Of a stretch of 64,000 bases of DNA, positions 1-11,660 are shown piece by piece. The translations under genes and the position numbers were made by a program. A model generated the notes under the pieces. The model was not told the DNA's origin and did not search any database. It was given only the letters and a program-made list of their open reading frames with translations. The first letter of the stretch is position 1. Each line of letters begins with the position of its first letter. Source of the DNA: Typhlomys cinereus (Eukaryota > Chordata > Mammalia > Rodentia > Platacanthomyidae). Where the stretch lies: contig JALPQD010000160.1 of assembly GCA_023101885.1 (NCBI GenBank), positions 3,629,188 to 3,693,187 on the forward strand, written 5' to 3'.

Positions 1-609
1 TTAAAAACCAAGCAAAATAAGGCCAACGGGCTGTAGACCCTGCCGAGCAGGGAATCTTGGCATGCAAGCTGGGATTGCTGCGCTGTCAGGAGGAGACAAG
101 AAAGAATCAGAGACAAGGAGAAAACCCAGAATATCAGGGGCGGGCTGAAGGCGGGGCATCTGGGGAGAAGCACAGGATCTCATTAGGGGGATAATTATTC
201 TTCCATCTCTTTAGCATGTCTTCAGGTGAATCAGGTTTCCTGGTGGGTGGGACTCCTGACAGGTGATTGACAGACCCAGCTGGGTTAATTTAAGGGCGGG
301 GCCCATCATTCTAAGTGATATTAGGGAAACAGGAGGTGGGATTCTATTGTCAATAACTTGCCAGTCAGCTACCCTAACAGTGGACCCCATGGCTGGAAGA
401 ATCCAGCAGCTTGTCCTGGTACCTTGAGCTTCCCACGGCTCTTGGTCTTGGCTTCCTGAGCACAGAAGAGGGGAGATGAGTCCCTTGGAGACACTCTGAG
501 AATGCGCCCCCATTAAGAAGCTCATCCACTGACCCAGACACTCCCCAGCATTAACTCTTGCTTCAGCCTTCACAATGAACCTCTAATCTGTCCCTAAGAA
601 TTCCTGAAA

Positions 610-790
610 CTTGGGGCTGACCAGATGGTTCAGCAGGTAAAGGCGCTTGTGTACAAACCTAGCAATCTGAGTTCAATTCCCCCAAGCCCACAGTAATGGA
701 AGAAAGGACTAAGTCATCCTCTCTTTTCTACATTTATGCTGTAGTACATATATGCCCAATCTCTCTCTCTCAAGTAAAAATACTAAAAGA
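610..790 (+). mobile_element. ID-related tRNA-derived SINE
   Basis: The left end resembles a tRNA-Ala/ID head (GGGGCTGACCAGATGGTTCAG, with box B-like GAGTTCAATTCCC). A right part related to the CCACATGGTGGAAGGAGAG class follows, then a CT run and an A-rich end. It is the same class as the copy at 51182-51410. Confidence 0.6.
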
Positions 791-1520
791 AAATACTCAC
801 TAAAGCTGACTGATGAACTTATAGGTGCTTCTTTTTTTTTAAATTTTACCTCTATAGAAACTCATTGCACACTGCACTTATTATTCATGGCATGTCAAAC
901 TTAAAACATTTAGACTTGGGCTGTTGCCTGTCTACCTGTTTATCCCCCCCCCCCACCCCTGAGTTATTCAAGGCTTTTATCTCAGCCAGGTCTAAGTGAA
1001 ACGTAGATATTGAAATGCTTTCTTTGAACTTCCTGGTAGAATAGTTAGTGTAAAGCACTGTAAGTGGAAAATCACAGCTCACACCTGAAAGGGATAGGCG
1101 GTGGTATATTCTGGAAATATGAGTAACCATGGCCCAGGAACATAGATTCAGGTTGTCCCAAATTCCATGTGTTCCACTGTCTTAGCAGTTACTTGGGATT
1201 TCATAATCACAGAGTTTAAGTTCACAGCACTTTCAAGTGTTAATTCTGGTAACAGACCGAGAAGAAAAAAATATATTGATTAAAACTTTGAGAGATAGCA
1301 AAGTAATTTACCACAAATGTTTAAAATAAAAGTGGGTACTCTTACTTTGTCATAAATATAGCTCAGTTTTAACTATCTGCTCAAAGAACTGATAAATCAA
1401 TACTGCCTCATAAACTTACAAACTTTTAAAACCTATAAAATGGTATATTTCAGTCTATTAAACATGTTTTATAAAAACATAAAAATGCTTCATATTTTAT
1501 TTTTATTAAAAGAAACCTTT

Positions 1521-1750
1521 GTTGGCTCAGGGGTTATTCCTCTGCCTCACAAGCAAAAGGTCCTGAGTTTGAATCCTGGATTCCATTTCAAAATGCCAGG
1601 CAGAAATGGCAGCAGCCTGTACTTCTGTCCCTGGAGGAGACCTTAGGAAACTCCAGAGCACAGCAGAGGAGGAAGAAGCAATCCAGGGTGATTCCCAGAA
1701 TCAACCTTGGGTCTTCAAACCCCCTCACAGTCCCTCTGATGCGCGTGCGT

Positions 1751-1796
<46 letters not shown>
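1521..1796 (+). mobile_element. Dimeric ID-like SINE (IDL-Geo-like), copy 1, with (CA)n tail
   Basis: The left half has TTGGCTCAGGGGTTATTCC and GTCCTGAGTTTGAATCC, an ID-like pol III promoter. The right half is the shared segment with GCCAGGCAGAAATGGCAGCAG, AATCCAGGGTGATTCCCAGAA and CAGTCCCTCTGATG. It ends in a (CA)n tract at about 1752-1794. It lacks the first part of the head. Confidence 0.7.
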
Positions 1797-1797
<1 letters not shown>

Positions 1798-1829
1798 GAG
1801 GAAATCTTTTTGAGTATATGATGCGTATG

Positions 1830-2095
1830 CCTGTATGAACGTGTGAGTGTGCGTGTGCACATGTTGCACTGTGCATGCAGAAGTCAGAGAAGAGTTTTGG
1901 ATGCCAGTTCTGGCCTTCGGTTTCTTTGGGACAGGGTCTCTGGCATGTGCCATGCTAGCCCAGCCTCTTGGGATTCTCCTGCCTCGGCCTCCCGCCTTGC
2001 TGGGATTGCATAGGTAGCTACTGCAATGTTCCAGGGTTCTGGGGTCCTCATGCTGGCAAGGCCCTTCCTTTACTCACTGAGCCATCTCTGAGACC
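1830..2095 (-). mobile_element. ID-B1 composite (B4-type) SINE
   Basis: Read on the minus strand it has an ID-like head (from GCCATCTCTGAGACCC at the plus-strand right end), then a B1-like body (GGGACAGGGTCTCT and CCTGCCTCGGCCTCCCGCC on the plus strand), then a GT-rich tail on the plus strand. It lies directly beside the copy 1 SINE. Confidence 0.6.
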
Positions 2096-3109
2096 CTGAA
2101 TGGAACATATATTGGAGGGACAACAGGCGTTTGAACAGTTTCCTGCAGTTTCAGGCTTTTTTCAAAAATGCAAAACAGCATTCATTAAGTCATAAGTTCT
2201 GTTAAGTCACAAAATCTGGTGTTGGCTACATAGCTCTTGACAACGAGTAGCTCCCCAACCCATATTTTAAAAGTAAATTAAATTTCCAATTTTTTGAAAA
2301 GTCAAGAGTAACAAAAAAATGAGGGGGCACAAAAACGCTTTATGGTAAGTAAAATGCCTATTAATTATGCATATTACAAACCCTCTTATTAAATTATGAA
2401 TTTCTTTTCCAGGAATATTCATACATATGATTAATAAATAGAAAATTTTTAGAGACTGTGATAATAAAAAATGATGAATATATATGTTGTCAAGGATCTT
2501 TATATTAATCTTACTTTTCATGATGGGATTATTGGAGAGGCTGACCCCTCCAAATTGCAACATTCAGGATCGGGAAAGTTTATGCTGTGGTAATAAAATT
2601 TATTGCTATTAAGTCTTTCCAAGAAGAGAAATGACTAATATCCTGAATTTAAAGGGTAACTAAATTGTTAAATATACCTCTATTAAATGCTTAGAACCTT
2701 TCTAAACTGTTTTTTGCTAGACAAACTTAAAATGTAAAATTAAAAGACAAAAAAATGAAGGACAAGCTTACGTGAAGAGAAACTTTGCATGGTCTTTAGG
2801 CTTTAATCAATATGAATATATTATGTAATCAATGTTAATACAAGTTGTTTTTGCAGTTGAGATAATAAAATTCTCATTCAACATCGATTCACTGAGAGCA
2901 GATAATACATTTCATTATAAATAGTGTTATGAGATTCAATGTTTTGATATCTGATTTGGTATGTATGCACATTTATCTTTTAATTTTACATTTTGTTTTC
3001 TCCTTGTCAAACTTTGTAACCATGGCCTGCTGACATTCTGCAGAAGAACAACTTCAGACAAAAAAATCCGAGCAGTAAAGATGAGAGACATGATTAAACT
3101 CAAGAATGG

Positions 3110-3365
3110 ACTCTAGAGACTGAGGAGGCAGCTTAGTTGGTAAAGTGCCTGCTGTATAAACATTAAGGATTGAGTTTGGATCCCCAGCACACAGCACACA
3201 TCTGTAATTTCATGTTGTAGATAACTGACCAAAAAAAAGTCTCAAAAAATGAAATGGAGGTCTATTGAGGAAGACATCCAATGTCAACTTCTGCCCTCTA
3301 TGTACACATACACACTTACATGTACATATGCTCACACTTGCTTTCACCTTCACACATGCATACAA
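3110..3365 (+). mobile_element. ID-B1 composite (B4-type) SINE
   Basis: The ID-like head is GAGGAGGCAGCTTAGTTGG with GGATTGAGTTTGGATCCCC. A shortened B1 part and the tail AATGTCAACTTCTGCCCTC follow, then a CA/TG-rich end. Confidence 0.55.
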
Positions 3366-3597
3366 AGAATGGCTCTACGTTGACTTGGGCAACCTATATA
3401 TCTCAGTTGCTTGAATTTTGCCAAAAAGGGTTTTATCAGCACTAACTCCTTGACATTTGTCACTCACTTACCCCCACAATGCGGGATCAGATCAGAAAAT
3501 CTAGAACAGATTTCATCCTGAATGAGAATGGTTGTAACCAAGTCACCAGATGGTTACTCAGTGGTGAGAAAATTATTCAGAGATGGGAGGGGTGTTT

Positions 3598-3735
3598 ATC
3601 AGAATGAAATACACTCACGCAGTGGTCTATAGTCCTAGTGTTTGGGAGGCTGAAGCAGGTGGATCCTGACTAGAAGACAACTTGAACTATATGCTTAGCA
3701 AGACCCTGTGTCTCAAAACCAAATACAAAAATGAG
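3598..3735 (+). mobile_element. B1-like SINE (7SL-derived)
   Basis: It has AGTGGTCTATAGTCCTAGTG, GGGAGGCTGAAGCAGGTGGA and CAAGACCCTGTGTCTCAAAA in the order of a B1/7SL element. It is diverged, with an A-rich end. Confidence 0.65.
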
Positions 3736-4639
3736 GTCACTTGTGCCAGCCCTTCCAAAAGTCATGGTGAAATGGTTCTGTGCAGTTACCTGACATTAAC
3801 CAGATGCCTTCAAAGTCGGGCAGTCACTTGCAGGTGTCTATGTTATCTCAGGCACAGACAGATTACTGGAATTTTTATATCAAGTCAAGCATCTCACTCC
3901 AATCCTTCCAGGGCAGGAGAGCAAGGTATTCCCCGATCATTAGATTATTAAAGCAATGGATCCTAAAGTATTAAAGTTTGTCCAGGAAGCCTGTGCCCGA
4001 GGAAGCCCCGCACCAGACAGAAGAGACATTTACATGTCAGGAAGAGATTTCACACAGTCCTGACAGCTCCTCTCATAGTTACATTAGCATACTCCCTCCC
4101 TTTTGTTTCCATCGCTCCTATAACTGTGTAACACTGCTATAGAAAGTAGAGAGAAACCTCTTCCTAGTTTGACTAGACTTTGACCGGATCCACTTTTCTT
4201 TATCAATTTCCTAATTTCATTGAAGAAGTGTGTTAATGAATGCGAATGCCGTGGTGACAATAATTCCTGAGAACTGAGGTGTTGCCTTCCTCAGAAGCCT
4301 TCCTGGACACCCCCCCCCCAATTGAGCTTTGGGTTCACTGGAGTCTTGCTATACATGTATATGCACATGTGCATGTAGGGATAGAGAGGCTTACAGAAAA
4401 ACCCTAAGATTGTGGGAGGAAACCCCATAATAACCTCCTATGCTAATAATATGTCTAAAATGTTTTCTTTTAAAGAAAGGAACAATAAGTTCTATACAGA
4501 GGAACGCAGAGAGAGGAAAACAGGAGAAAACAAAAAAAATGCTCTGAACTGATCCACTTAGAACCCAGTGACAATTAAAACTATACTAGAAGTAACAGGA
4601 ATGTGACACTTTCTGATAAAATATTGGTCAGAGAGTTCT

Positions 4640-5815
4640 CAAAGACCCCCAAACAGTATAGGCTTTTGCCATTGCCTTAGTTGCGCTCCAAAAAACTGAC
4701 ATTAAGACCTATTACCAAAGATGGATCACAGAACATGGGCAAATATATCAACTGGAACTGGTCCGAGAGCTGCTTCTTTGCTGCGTAGCTTACACAGAAC
4801 CAAGGAATACTGCAGAAGCTGCTGGGGGAGAGAAATAATCAAAGGCCTCATTAGCTTACTAGATCTGCAAGTTTCAGTAAAAATCACCATGGCAACAGGT
4901 GACCACCAGTGTCATAGTGGCATGATTTGATTATCAAGGAGACAGCCAACAACTTCTGAATGGACTCAAGACCCACTTGTCAGAATGGAACACATTCCTG
5001 TTACTGTAAACTAGAACAAAAACCTATACAAGGGAAGGAAATAGATCAGTAGGGAAGAACAGACTATGAACCTATAGGTCGGAAGACAGTACACCAACCT
5101 GTTCTGTATGTACCTGTTATTATACCCATAGGTTGGAAGGCCATTCAGCACTTAGCCTAGAAGTCTGATTCTACAGCAGAGGTGGAGGATCTCAACACCC
5201 TGACAGGATGCAGCCTAGGGCAGTGGAGGAGCAGGGAAGTGGGCAACTGCAGCCAGCCAGAATGCAAGGTGCCGGTAAACCTGCAAGGCTTACCCTGAAT
5301 CAGGCCAAGCTAATCTCTCCCCATCCTAAGGCTCAGGGAACCTTGTGGAAGAGGGGATGGTAAGACTGTAAGAGCCTAAAGGTAGGAAGGTCCACTGTTG
5401 GACAAGACATTCCATTCCAGGCAGGGCTGCTGCGTCCAGGAACTTCCTGTAATGAGTCTTATCCTTACTAGACATGCATAAAGACTGACATACCAACATG
5501 CCCCCATAGACTAGCAAGGATCTCAGGAGAGATAATTATATGCAGTGGAAACCTTGGGGACTAGAGCTGGATGAGTGAAGGGGAATGCCCCTATTATTGG
5601 GTGGCCTCAGGAAAGGCCACTTGGTAGGCTTGAACCGCCATGAGCGTAGACAAGCCAGAGGGAACCCTGGGGCCCATAGAAGTAGACAGACAGGAAGGTG
5701 GGAGGGACTGGGATGGATTGATGAGGGGAGGGGAGATGGACAAAAGGGGAAAAGGAGGGAGGCAGGGATAGGTACTCAATATACTTGTAAAACTAGGAAA
5801 AATAAAAAATTAAAA
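4640..5815 (+). mobile_element. L1 3' end (rodent L1 3' untranslated region), truncated
   Basis: The stretch has no coding frame but ends in a purine-rich tract (5690-5770) and an A-rich tail, as a rodent L1 3' end does. Its 5440-5815 part matches the reverse complement of 43244-43945 at close to 90% over long runs (for example TGGAAACCTTG and GACTAGAGCTGGATGAGTG). Its 4640-5540 part matches the reverse complement of 53000-53870. Three copies in one window show it is a dispersed family. The L1 assignment rests on the tail structure and on memory of rodent L1 ends. Confidence 0.65.
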
Positions 5816-6199
5816 AGAAATCATAAAAGCTTTGGTTTGAAATTATTTTCGCCACCATTTATCACTCACATGACTGTGGCAAAATGCTTAACCTCATTGG
5901 ACTTTGACATCACCCTACCAATTAATGGTAATAAATGACTTAACAGGACAGTAATGAAGATTAGCTATTATAGCATAACAACGGGGCTAAAAGTGGAGGC
6001 TGCTCAGTTACAAGAGCTTCTTTCCTTTGATCTCTCATTGTCCTGCATCTGAACTTTCTGTTTCAAATTGTAAATATTTGTGCATTCATTCCACAAATGT
6101 CTCAGGAGGATCATGGCGATAGACGCTAAGAAGAAAGCAAGAGATGGGCTGTGTGTCGTACGGCTATTCCAGACAGGGTAGTTAAGAAGCACTTACGTG

Positions 6200-6485
6200 T
6201 AGGCTGGAGAGGCCTCTGCCTCACAAGCTTAAGGTCCCAAGTTCAGGAACCTGGATCCCACATTAAAACGCCAAGCAGAAATGGCAGTGGCTTGCATTTC
6301 CAGCCTTGGAAGGCAGAGCCTGGGAAACCCCAGAACAAAGCAAAGAGAAGGTAGCACAATCCAGGTTGAGTCTCAAAATCACCCTTGGGCTTCCACAAGC
6401 ACAAAGGCACACACAGTGCCCTCTGATACACATAGACATATTAATAGACACACAGACACACATAGACACACACACACACACACAA
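6200..6485 (+). mobile_element. Dimeric ID-like SINE (IDL-Geo-like), copy 2, internally deleted head
   Basis: It starts AGGCTGGAGAGG and passes straight to CCTCTGCCTCACAAG, so about 16-20 bases of the head (ATGGCTCAG..TTAAG) are missing. The right half is intact (CCAAGCAGAAATGGCAGTGG, AATCCAGGTTGAGTC, AGTGCCCTCTGATACAC) and runs into a CA-rich tail. Confidence 0.7.
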
Positions 6486-6695
6486 ATGTGGTAGCAAACG
6501 TGTAGTCCCAGAGGCAGGAACTTGGTGAGCTTGAGAACCACTGAGGAAGCCAAGAAGGCCAGACCAGGGCAAGTAGTGTGAAGGGAAGATCAGAAAGGAG
6601 AAAAGACCATCACAGTCAGAACCTCAGCTCCACTTTGCACCCCTAAGAGAGGACGGATGTCACCAGAGAGGGCGGAGTGGAGCGAAATAACTGAT

Positions 6696-6699
<4 letters not shown>

Positions 6700-6729
<30 letters not shown>

Positions 6730-6830
6730 ATACATGTGGGTGTATGTATATGTGTGTATGTGTGTATGTGTATATATGTGTGTGTGTGTGTGAATGTGTG
6801 TATGTATGTGTATATATGTATATATGTCAT
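6700..6830. repeat. (TG)n microsatellite, interrupted
   Basis: A pure TG run at 6701-6727 is followed by TGTATG and TATATG variants to about 6830. It abuts a dispersed repeat beginning at about 6832. Confidence 0.9.
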
Positions 6831-6831
6831 A

Positions 6832-7215
6832 GTTAAGCACAGGTGTCAACTTGACTGTTGAGGGTTTGAGCTCTGGGCACAGTTGTAAAGAGTTGATGGT
6901 TAAGCCCAGAGCAAACCTGAAGGAGATTGTCCAGCTGGTAGGGAAGACGCAGCCCATGGTGGGTGGGATTAGGTCCTGGATAAATCACAGAGAGCTGGTT
7001 GAGAGAGTTGGCATCCTTCTGTATAGTTGGCCAGACATGCTGGTCTGGCAAGTAAGGATTGTCCAACTCTCAGCCGTTATGGTGGCCAGTTCCCTCAGCC
7101 CTGGTGTTGGTGCATTCTCTCCTGTCAAGCTGGACTATGAACTGTAACCAGACTATCGTAAGAAAGTAAACTCCTTGTTCCCTTAAGCTGTGTGATGGTC
7201 ATTTATCAGCCATCA
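6832..7215 (+). mobile_element. Dispersed repeat with GTCAACTTGAC head (URR1-like), copy A
   Basis: Head GTCATAGTTAAGCACAGG then TGTCAACTTGAC; middle GCAGCCCATGGTGGGTGG; later GTCAAGCTGGACTATGAACT; end TGATGGTCATTTATCAGCC. The minus-strand copy at 59813-60243 matches it along its whole length. The order of blocks resembles the ubiquitous rodent repeat URR1 as I remember it, but the name is uncertain. Confidence 0.6.
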
Positions 7216-7224
7216 TGCAGCCGG

Positions 7225-7494
7225 ACTGCAACAATATGTGTGTGTGTATATGCATGTGTATGTGTGTGTGTTTATATGTGTGTAAGTGTATATGCCTGTG
7301 GCGACCTCAGGCTGACATGGGGAATCATCCTGGATTGCTCTACCTCCTTTTGCTTTGCTCTGGGGTTTCCCAGGCTCCACCTTCCAGGACCAGAATTGTA
7401 GACTGTCTAGAATATTTTTTTACATAGAATCTGTACTCGGATCCTTTTGCTTGTGAGACAAAGGCTTTAATCTCTGAACCATCTCCCCAGCCAG
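7225..7494 (-). mobile_element. Dimeric ID-like SINE (IDL-Geo-like), copy 3
   Basis: The plus strand shows the reverse: GT-rich tail, GGAATCATCCTGGATTGC, CTGGGGTTTCCCAGGCTCC, CTCGGATCCTTTTGC and finally ACCATCTCCCCAGCC. It follows directly on the 3' end of the GTCAACTTGAC repeat. Confidence 0.7.
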
Positions 7495-8299
7495 TGACAT
7501 ATTTTTTAAAGGGAGGAGATAAGGAGGTTGGCTCTGGGGAATTATGGTCCCAGCCACTCTCTCGCTGGACTGACTTCAGGAGGCCTCTCCCCGTGTCTGC
7601 TCTTACTTTTTTCCTGTCGTTTCCCCCCACAGCAAGGGAACCGTTTAAACCTCTGTCAATTCTTCTCATTCTCTTGCTCTCTCAGACCTGGCCACTTTGG
7701 TCTCCTTGCTGGTTTCGACTTGCAGATGGAGCCACGGTCCTTGCTGGAGTGAGGGAGATGCAGTCGATGGTGAGGTTTGCTGCTGAATCCACGGGGGCAA
7801 AGCAGATGTGGGCGAGGCAGGATAGGAATCGGCTCTTGACGTAGGGTCTGTCCAGCTGTTCCTGGTCCCCTCGCTCTTCAGCTGATGGCAGTGATCCCAG
7901 CCTCCTCTTCCACGACGCTCGTCCGTCCTGAGAGCTTCCTTTAGCATTTCTTCTAGCGACGTCTGCCAGCAGTGAGCACAACCACGGACTCTGTCTTAAC
8001 ACAATGCGTCAATAGGAAAGAACATTTACAGAACAGTTGGAAACGCAAAATAAAATTGTGAAGGCTAAAGGCAGTTTGGAACCTGAGTAAAGACTTCATA
8101 TCAAAACCTTAAAGAGTCACCAGGACGCCGCTATTAGTTGGCGATGATTCAGTTGGCAATTGTGTTGGTCTTGGCGGTTTTCTTGGCTTCTAAAATATGT
8201 CGGCATACCGAAGGTCTAGCAGCTCCGCAGCTAGTACGGCAGGCTGGGAGCTCCACACGCTGCTAGCGGGAGCAACAAGATTCATCCTATTCAACATAA

Positions 8300-8335
8300 A
8301 ATGTAAACAAACAAACAAACAAACAAACAAACTAA
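8300..8335. repeat. (AAAC)n microsatellite
   Basis: There are about seven AAAC units at 8305-8332. Confidence 0.85.
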
Positions 8336-8731
8336 GAAAATGAGCACTCAAAGGGAAAAAAAAAAATAGCAACGACCAGGTGGAGAGTCATGTAAGATGG
8401 GTGTTGCCACAAAACTCAGAAATACAGCTGCACGGTGAACAGCCACAAGTCTTTGCTCTCAAGTGCCTTCTTCAAACCTTTACAATAGGAGGCATTGTTT
8501 AGGAATGGGAACTTTCCCTTCATTGCCCTTCTAGTCGAGCAGCTCCAGATACTTCTCAACAGGAGCCACGAGTGGTCCTTTCCTGGGGAGCTGATGTGAT
8601 GTGGAGTCGGGGGTACTTGCCGTCAGGTTCCCTTCTGGCACACCAGGGGCTCCCTTCAGGGGAACCCCACGAAGCGTGCAGGTAGATGTCTAGTCTGCTG
8701 AAATTTCAGACATATTAAGATGATCGTTGCA

Positions 8732-8871
8732 AGACCAGTGAGATGGCTTCGCAGATGAGGCACCTGTTTGCAAACCAGGGGACCTAACCTGGGCTCAAGC
8801 TCCAGAAACCCACATGGTAAAGGAGAGACTTGACTTCCGGAAGACTTGTCCTCTGACCTTCTCCCCTCCCC

Positions 8872-8917
<46 letters not shown>

Positions 8918-8995
8918 ACCCACCCTTTCCCTCTTTTTTCCCTTCTTCCCTCTCACTCTCTTTCTCTTGCAAATAAAAAAAAGTAAAACAAAATA
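8732..8995 (+). mobile_element. ID-related SINE with (CA)n and pyrimidine tail
   Basis: The head is GACCAGTGAGATGGCTTCGC. Then come AACCCACATGGTAAAGGAG and GACTTGTCCTCTGACC, a (CA)n run at 8879-8913, a CT-rich stretch and an A-rich end. Confidence 0.6.
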
Positions 8996-9216
8996 TTTCT
9001 TTAAAATATAACCGTTATGTTGGCTGATATGTCAATGACTCCCCAAAGTCTAACATGGATCACGAGGGAGAAGGCTTCGGGCAGTAGGATCCTTAGAGGC
9101 AAGGGATTAAACAGTCATAATAAAGTTCCCATGCTAGTGGGCAGCACAAGAAGGGGCCCCAAGCTATGCCACTGAATCCTGAAACCTCACTAGGGTAGAG
9201 GATTCACAGGGAGGTT

Positions 9217-9430
9217 CCCACATGCACAGATACTCTGGGGGATGGGAGGGAGGAAGCAGTAGGAACCTTGAGAGGGGAAAGGAGGGAGGGGGAAGAAAGA
9301 AGGGAGAAATGGGGGAGAGCGCAATGGGGGATTGTTGGAGAGGAGCGGGGAAAGGGAGAAGAGAGGAGTACCTCCTGAGCTTGTATGGTCAGGCAAAAAT
9401 AAAATGTGTTATATATACGTAAAACCATTG
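9217..9430 (+). mobile_element. Purine-rich L1-type 3' tail (tentative)
   Basis: A G/A-rich tract of about 150 bases ends in AAAAATAAAATG, like the tail of the 4.6-5.8 kb element. No homologous body could be traced upstream, so a simple purine-rich sequence is the alternative. Confidence 0.35.
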
Positions 9431-10171
9431 TGCTTATGGATCCCATACCTTCCAAAATAGACACAAGTAGGGATAGTTAACAAATACAGGCCTTCAGTTA
9501 CCATTAAAATCATAGGATTGGCATGGAGACAAGATGTTTGAAATGGTAAAAAGTTACAATATGGAGTGGCAGCTATAAGAAAGATCACAGGATCACACCC
9601 ATTTTGCTTAAACATTAAAAGTTCCGCTACAGCCCCGGGATATCTTCTATGAATCAATGACAGAATAGCAGAACAAGAGTCACTTGACAGTGTCTCCTTT
9701 GGAGTCTGGTGGTGACATCTCACTGGGATAATCTCGGAAGTGAACAAGATGGCATCATACCACAGAGGAGGGCACTGGGCATCCCACCTTCCTGTCCATG
9801 ACCTGCATCTTCATTCTGCAAGAATTCCGCTTCCACCTCTGTTGCCTCCTTTCAGCTGCATTTGGTTCTGACGGAGCTTCATGAATTCACTTCGCCGAAC
9901 AGGTCCTTGGTCTTCTCTGAACCACGCGTCTAATCTACCACTGTGCTGTTGTCTTTAAAGCCCTTAGAGCACAACCAGAGTTCATCCGTGGGTTCCGGAG
10001 GTGTAAATAAGCATCAGGGAAGGAAGGTTCTAGATTGCAACCTAGGCAGCTCTATAAAGAATGTTCCCAATGTGACGACTCTCCATTCCAGATAATAATC
10101 TTATTCCACTGTTCCACTGTTGACTTTTTCCCAGAAGTAAAATTTTTTACATGGTCACTTTTATTTATATT

Positions 10172-10245
10172 ATATGATGATGATGATGATGATGATGAGG
10201 ATGAGGAGGAGGAGGAGGAGGATGTGTGTGTGTGTGTGTGTGTGT
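10172..10245. repeat. Compound microsatellite (GAT)n(GAG)n(GT)n
   Basis: ATGATGATG repeats at 10177-10197 pass into GAGGAGGAG at 10204-10221 and then GT repeats to about 10245. Confidence 0.9.
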
Positions 10246-10430
10246 TTATGTGCACGTGTAGAAAAGGACATTTGGGTGTGTGTGCCTGGGGAGACCCAGG
10301 TGATCATTCTGGATTGTTCTACTTCCTTATTGCTTTACTCTGGGGTTTTCCAGGCTTTGCCTTTCAGAGACAGAGTTGCAGGTAGCTGTCATTTCCTTCC
10401 AGTGTTTGTTATTTTTTTTTTTTACAAGGG

Positions 10431-10471
<41 letters not shown>

Positions 10472-10508
10472 TGTAGCATTTTACTGACTGAGCCATTCCT
10501 TCAGCCTC
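10222..10508 (-). mobile_element. Dimeric ID-like SINE (IDL-Geo-like), copy 4, with a second internal (GT)n
   Basis: The plus strand shows TGATCATTCTGGATTG, CTGGGGTTTTCCAGGC and TTACAAGGGACCTG, as in other copies. The stretch before the head (CTGACTGAGCCATTCC, CAGCCTC) is replaced by a (GT)n run at about 10433-10473. Confidence 0.65.
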
Positions 10509-10524
10509 TATCTTCAGTCCCTGA

Positions 10525-11660
10525 CTTCTTCATTTGTTAAATATTTTTACTATACATAAAATTCTAGATTTTACTTTCACTACTTTAAAGATGTTGGCCA
10601 ATGATTTTTTGGCTTCCAGTTGGTTCTGATAAGTTGGTGGTAATTTCATTCATCTTTTCCCTTGCATGTCATGTGTCTTTGCCTCTAATTTCTTTCATGG
10701 TTTTCTCTTCATTTTGGGATTTGGATGACCTATGACTTTGATATGTAGAAGATAATGATAGGATTTTCCTGGACCTAATGGGCTGGCTTGAATTCTAGCT
10801 ACTGAGAATCCTGAGGCAGGCGCAAGACCTTCTGAACCACTTAGGGAATCGTATCAAAATTAAAAAAAAAAAAAAGAAAGGAAGAAAGAAAAAAAAGGAA
10901 AAAAAGAGAAAGGTGTGTGGGGAGGTGAAGGGAGAGGGAAGTAGCTCAGAAGCAAGGCTTTCCTGCTACCCACCGATACGAGGTTCAACCCACAACACTT
11001 GAGGGAAAGAGGTACTTATCTACCCTTAAGGAACTCTGGACTTCTTGAATCTATAAATGCATGTGTTTTTTTAACCAAATAAGGGGACATTTTGACAATT
11101 ATTTCTTCAAGTCTTTCTCCCTTTGTTTCATAGTCTTTCCCCTTAGAACCTAGGTTCTAAGTTAAATATTTTGACAGTATTTTTCAGACCTCTGCTTTTC
11201 CCATATGCCCAATAAATGTCCCCTTTTTGTTCCTTGAACTGGATAGTTTCTACTCATCTAGCTGCAAGGGACCTTTTTTCTTTCTGTCATTAAACCATCC
11301 AAGATCAATTTTTTTATTTGAAAAATGATCTTTCGCAGTTCTATTTCCATGTGGCTTCCTTTTTAAATCAAGGTGATCTCTCTGTTGGTGTTTTCTATTG
11401 CTACATGTCCTGCACAGAATGTGATCCCTTCCTTGTGAAACAAAGTTACAATAGCTACTTTAAAATTATGACCTGAGGGCTGACAAATGGGTAAGCAGCA
11501 CATGAGGTGTCTGCTCACAAAATTGCAATCTGCTGATTCCAACACCTCTGGTAATCTCACTGACAGTCTCCGCTGATTGTCTTTTCTCTTAAGAATGAGT
11601 CATATTTTCTTCTTATGTTGAATAATTTTGGACATTATGACTGCTTAGCATAGAAAACTT
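10525..11660 (-). mobile_element. Old L1 fragment(s), interrupted by SINE pieces
   Basis: The plus strand shows phrases typical of old mammalian L1 in antisense: AAAATTCTAGATTTTAC, TTGGCTTCCAGTTGGTTC, ATTTCTTCAAGTCTTTCTCC, and GAATGAGTCATATTTTC near 11595. A B1-like piece and an ID-like piece lie inside at about 10780-11010, and another ID-like piece at about 11475-11560. The assignment is from memory of the L1 consensus. Confidence 0.45.
10783..10915 (+). mobile_element. B1-like SINE fragment with poly(A)
   Basis: It has GAATTCTAGCTACTGAGAATC, read as the B1 middle, then CTGAGGCAGGCGCAAGACC and a long A run with G interruptions. Confidence 0.4.
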
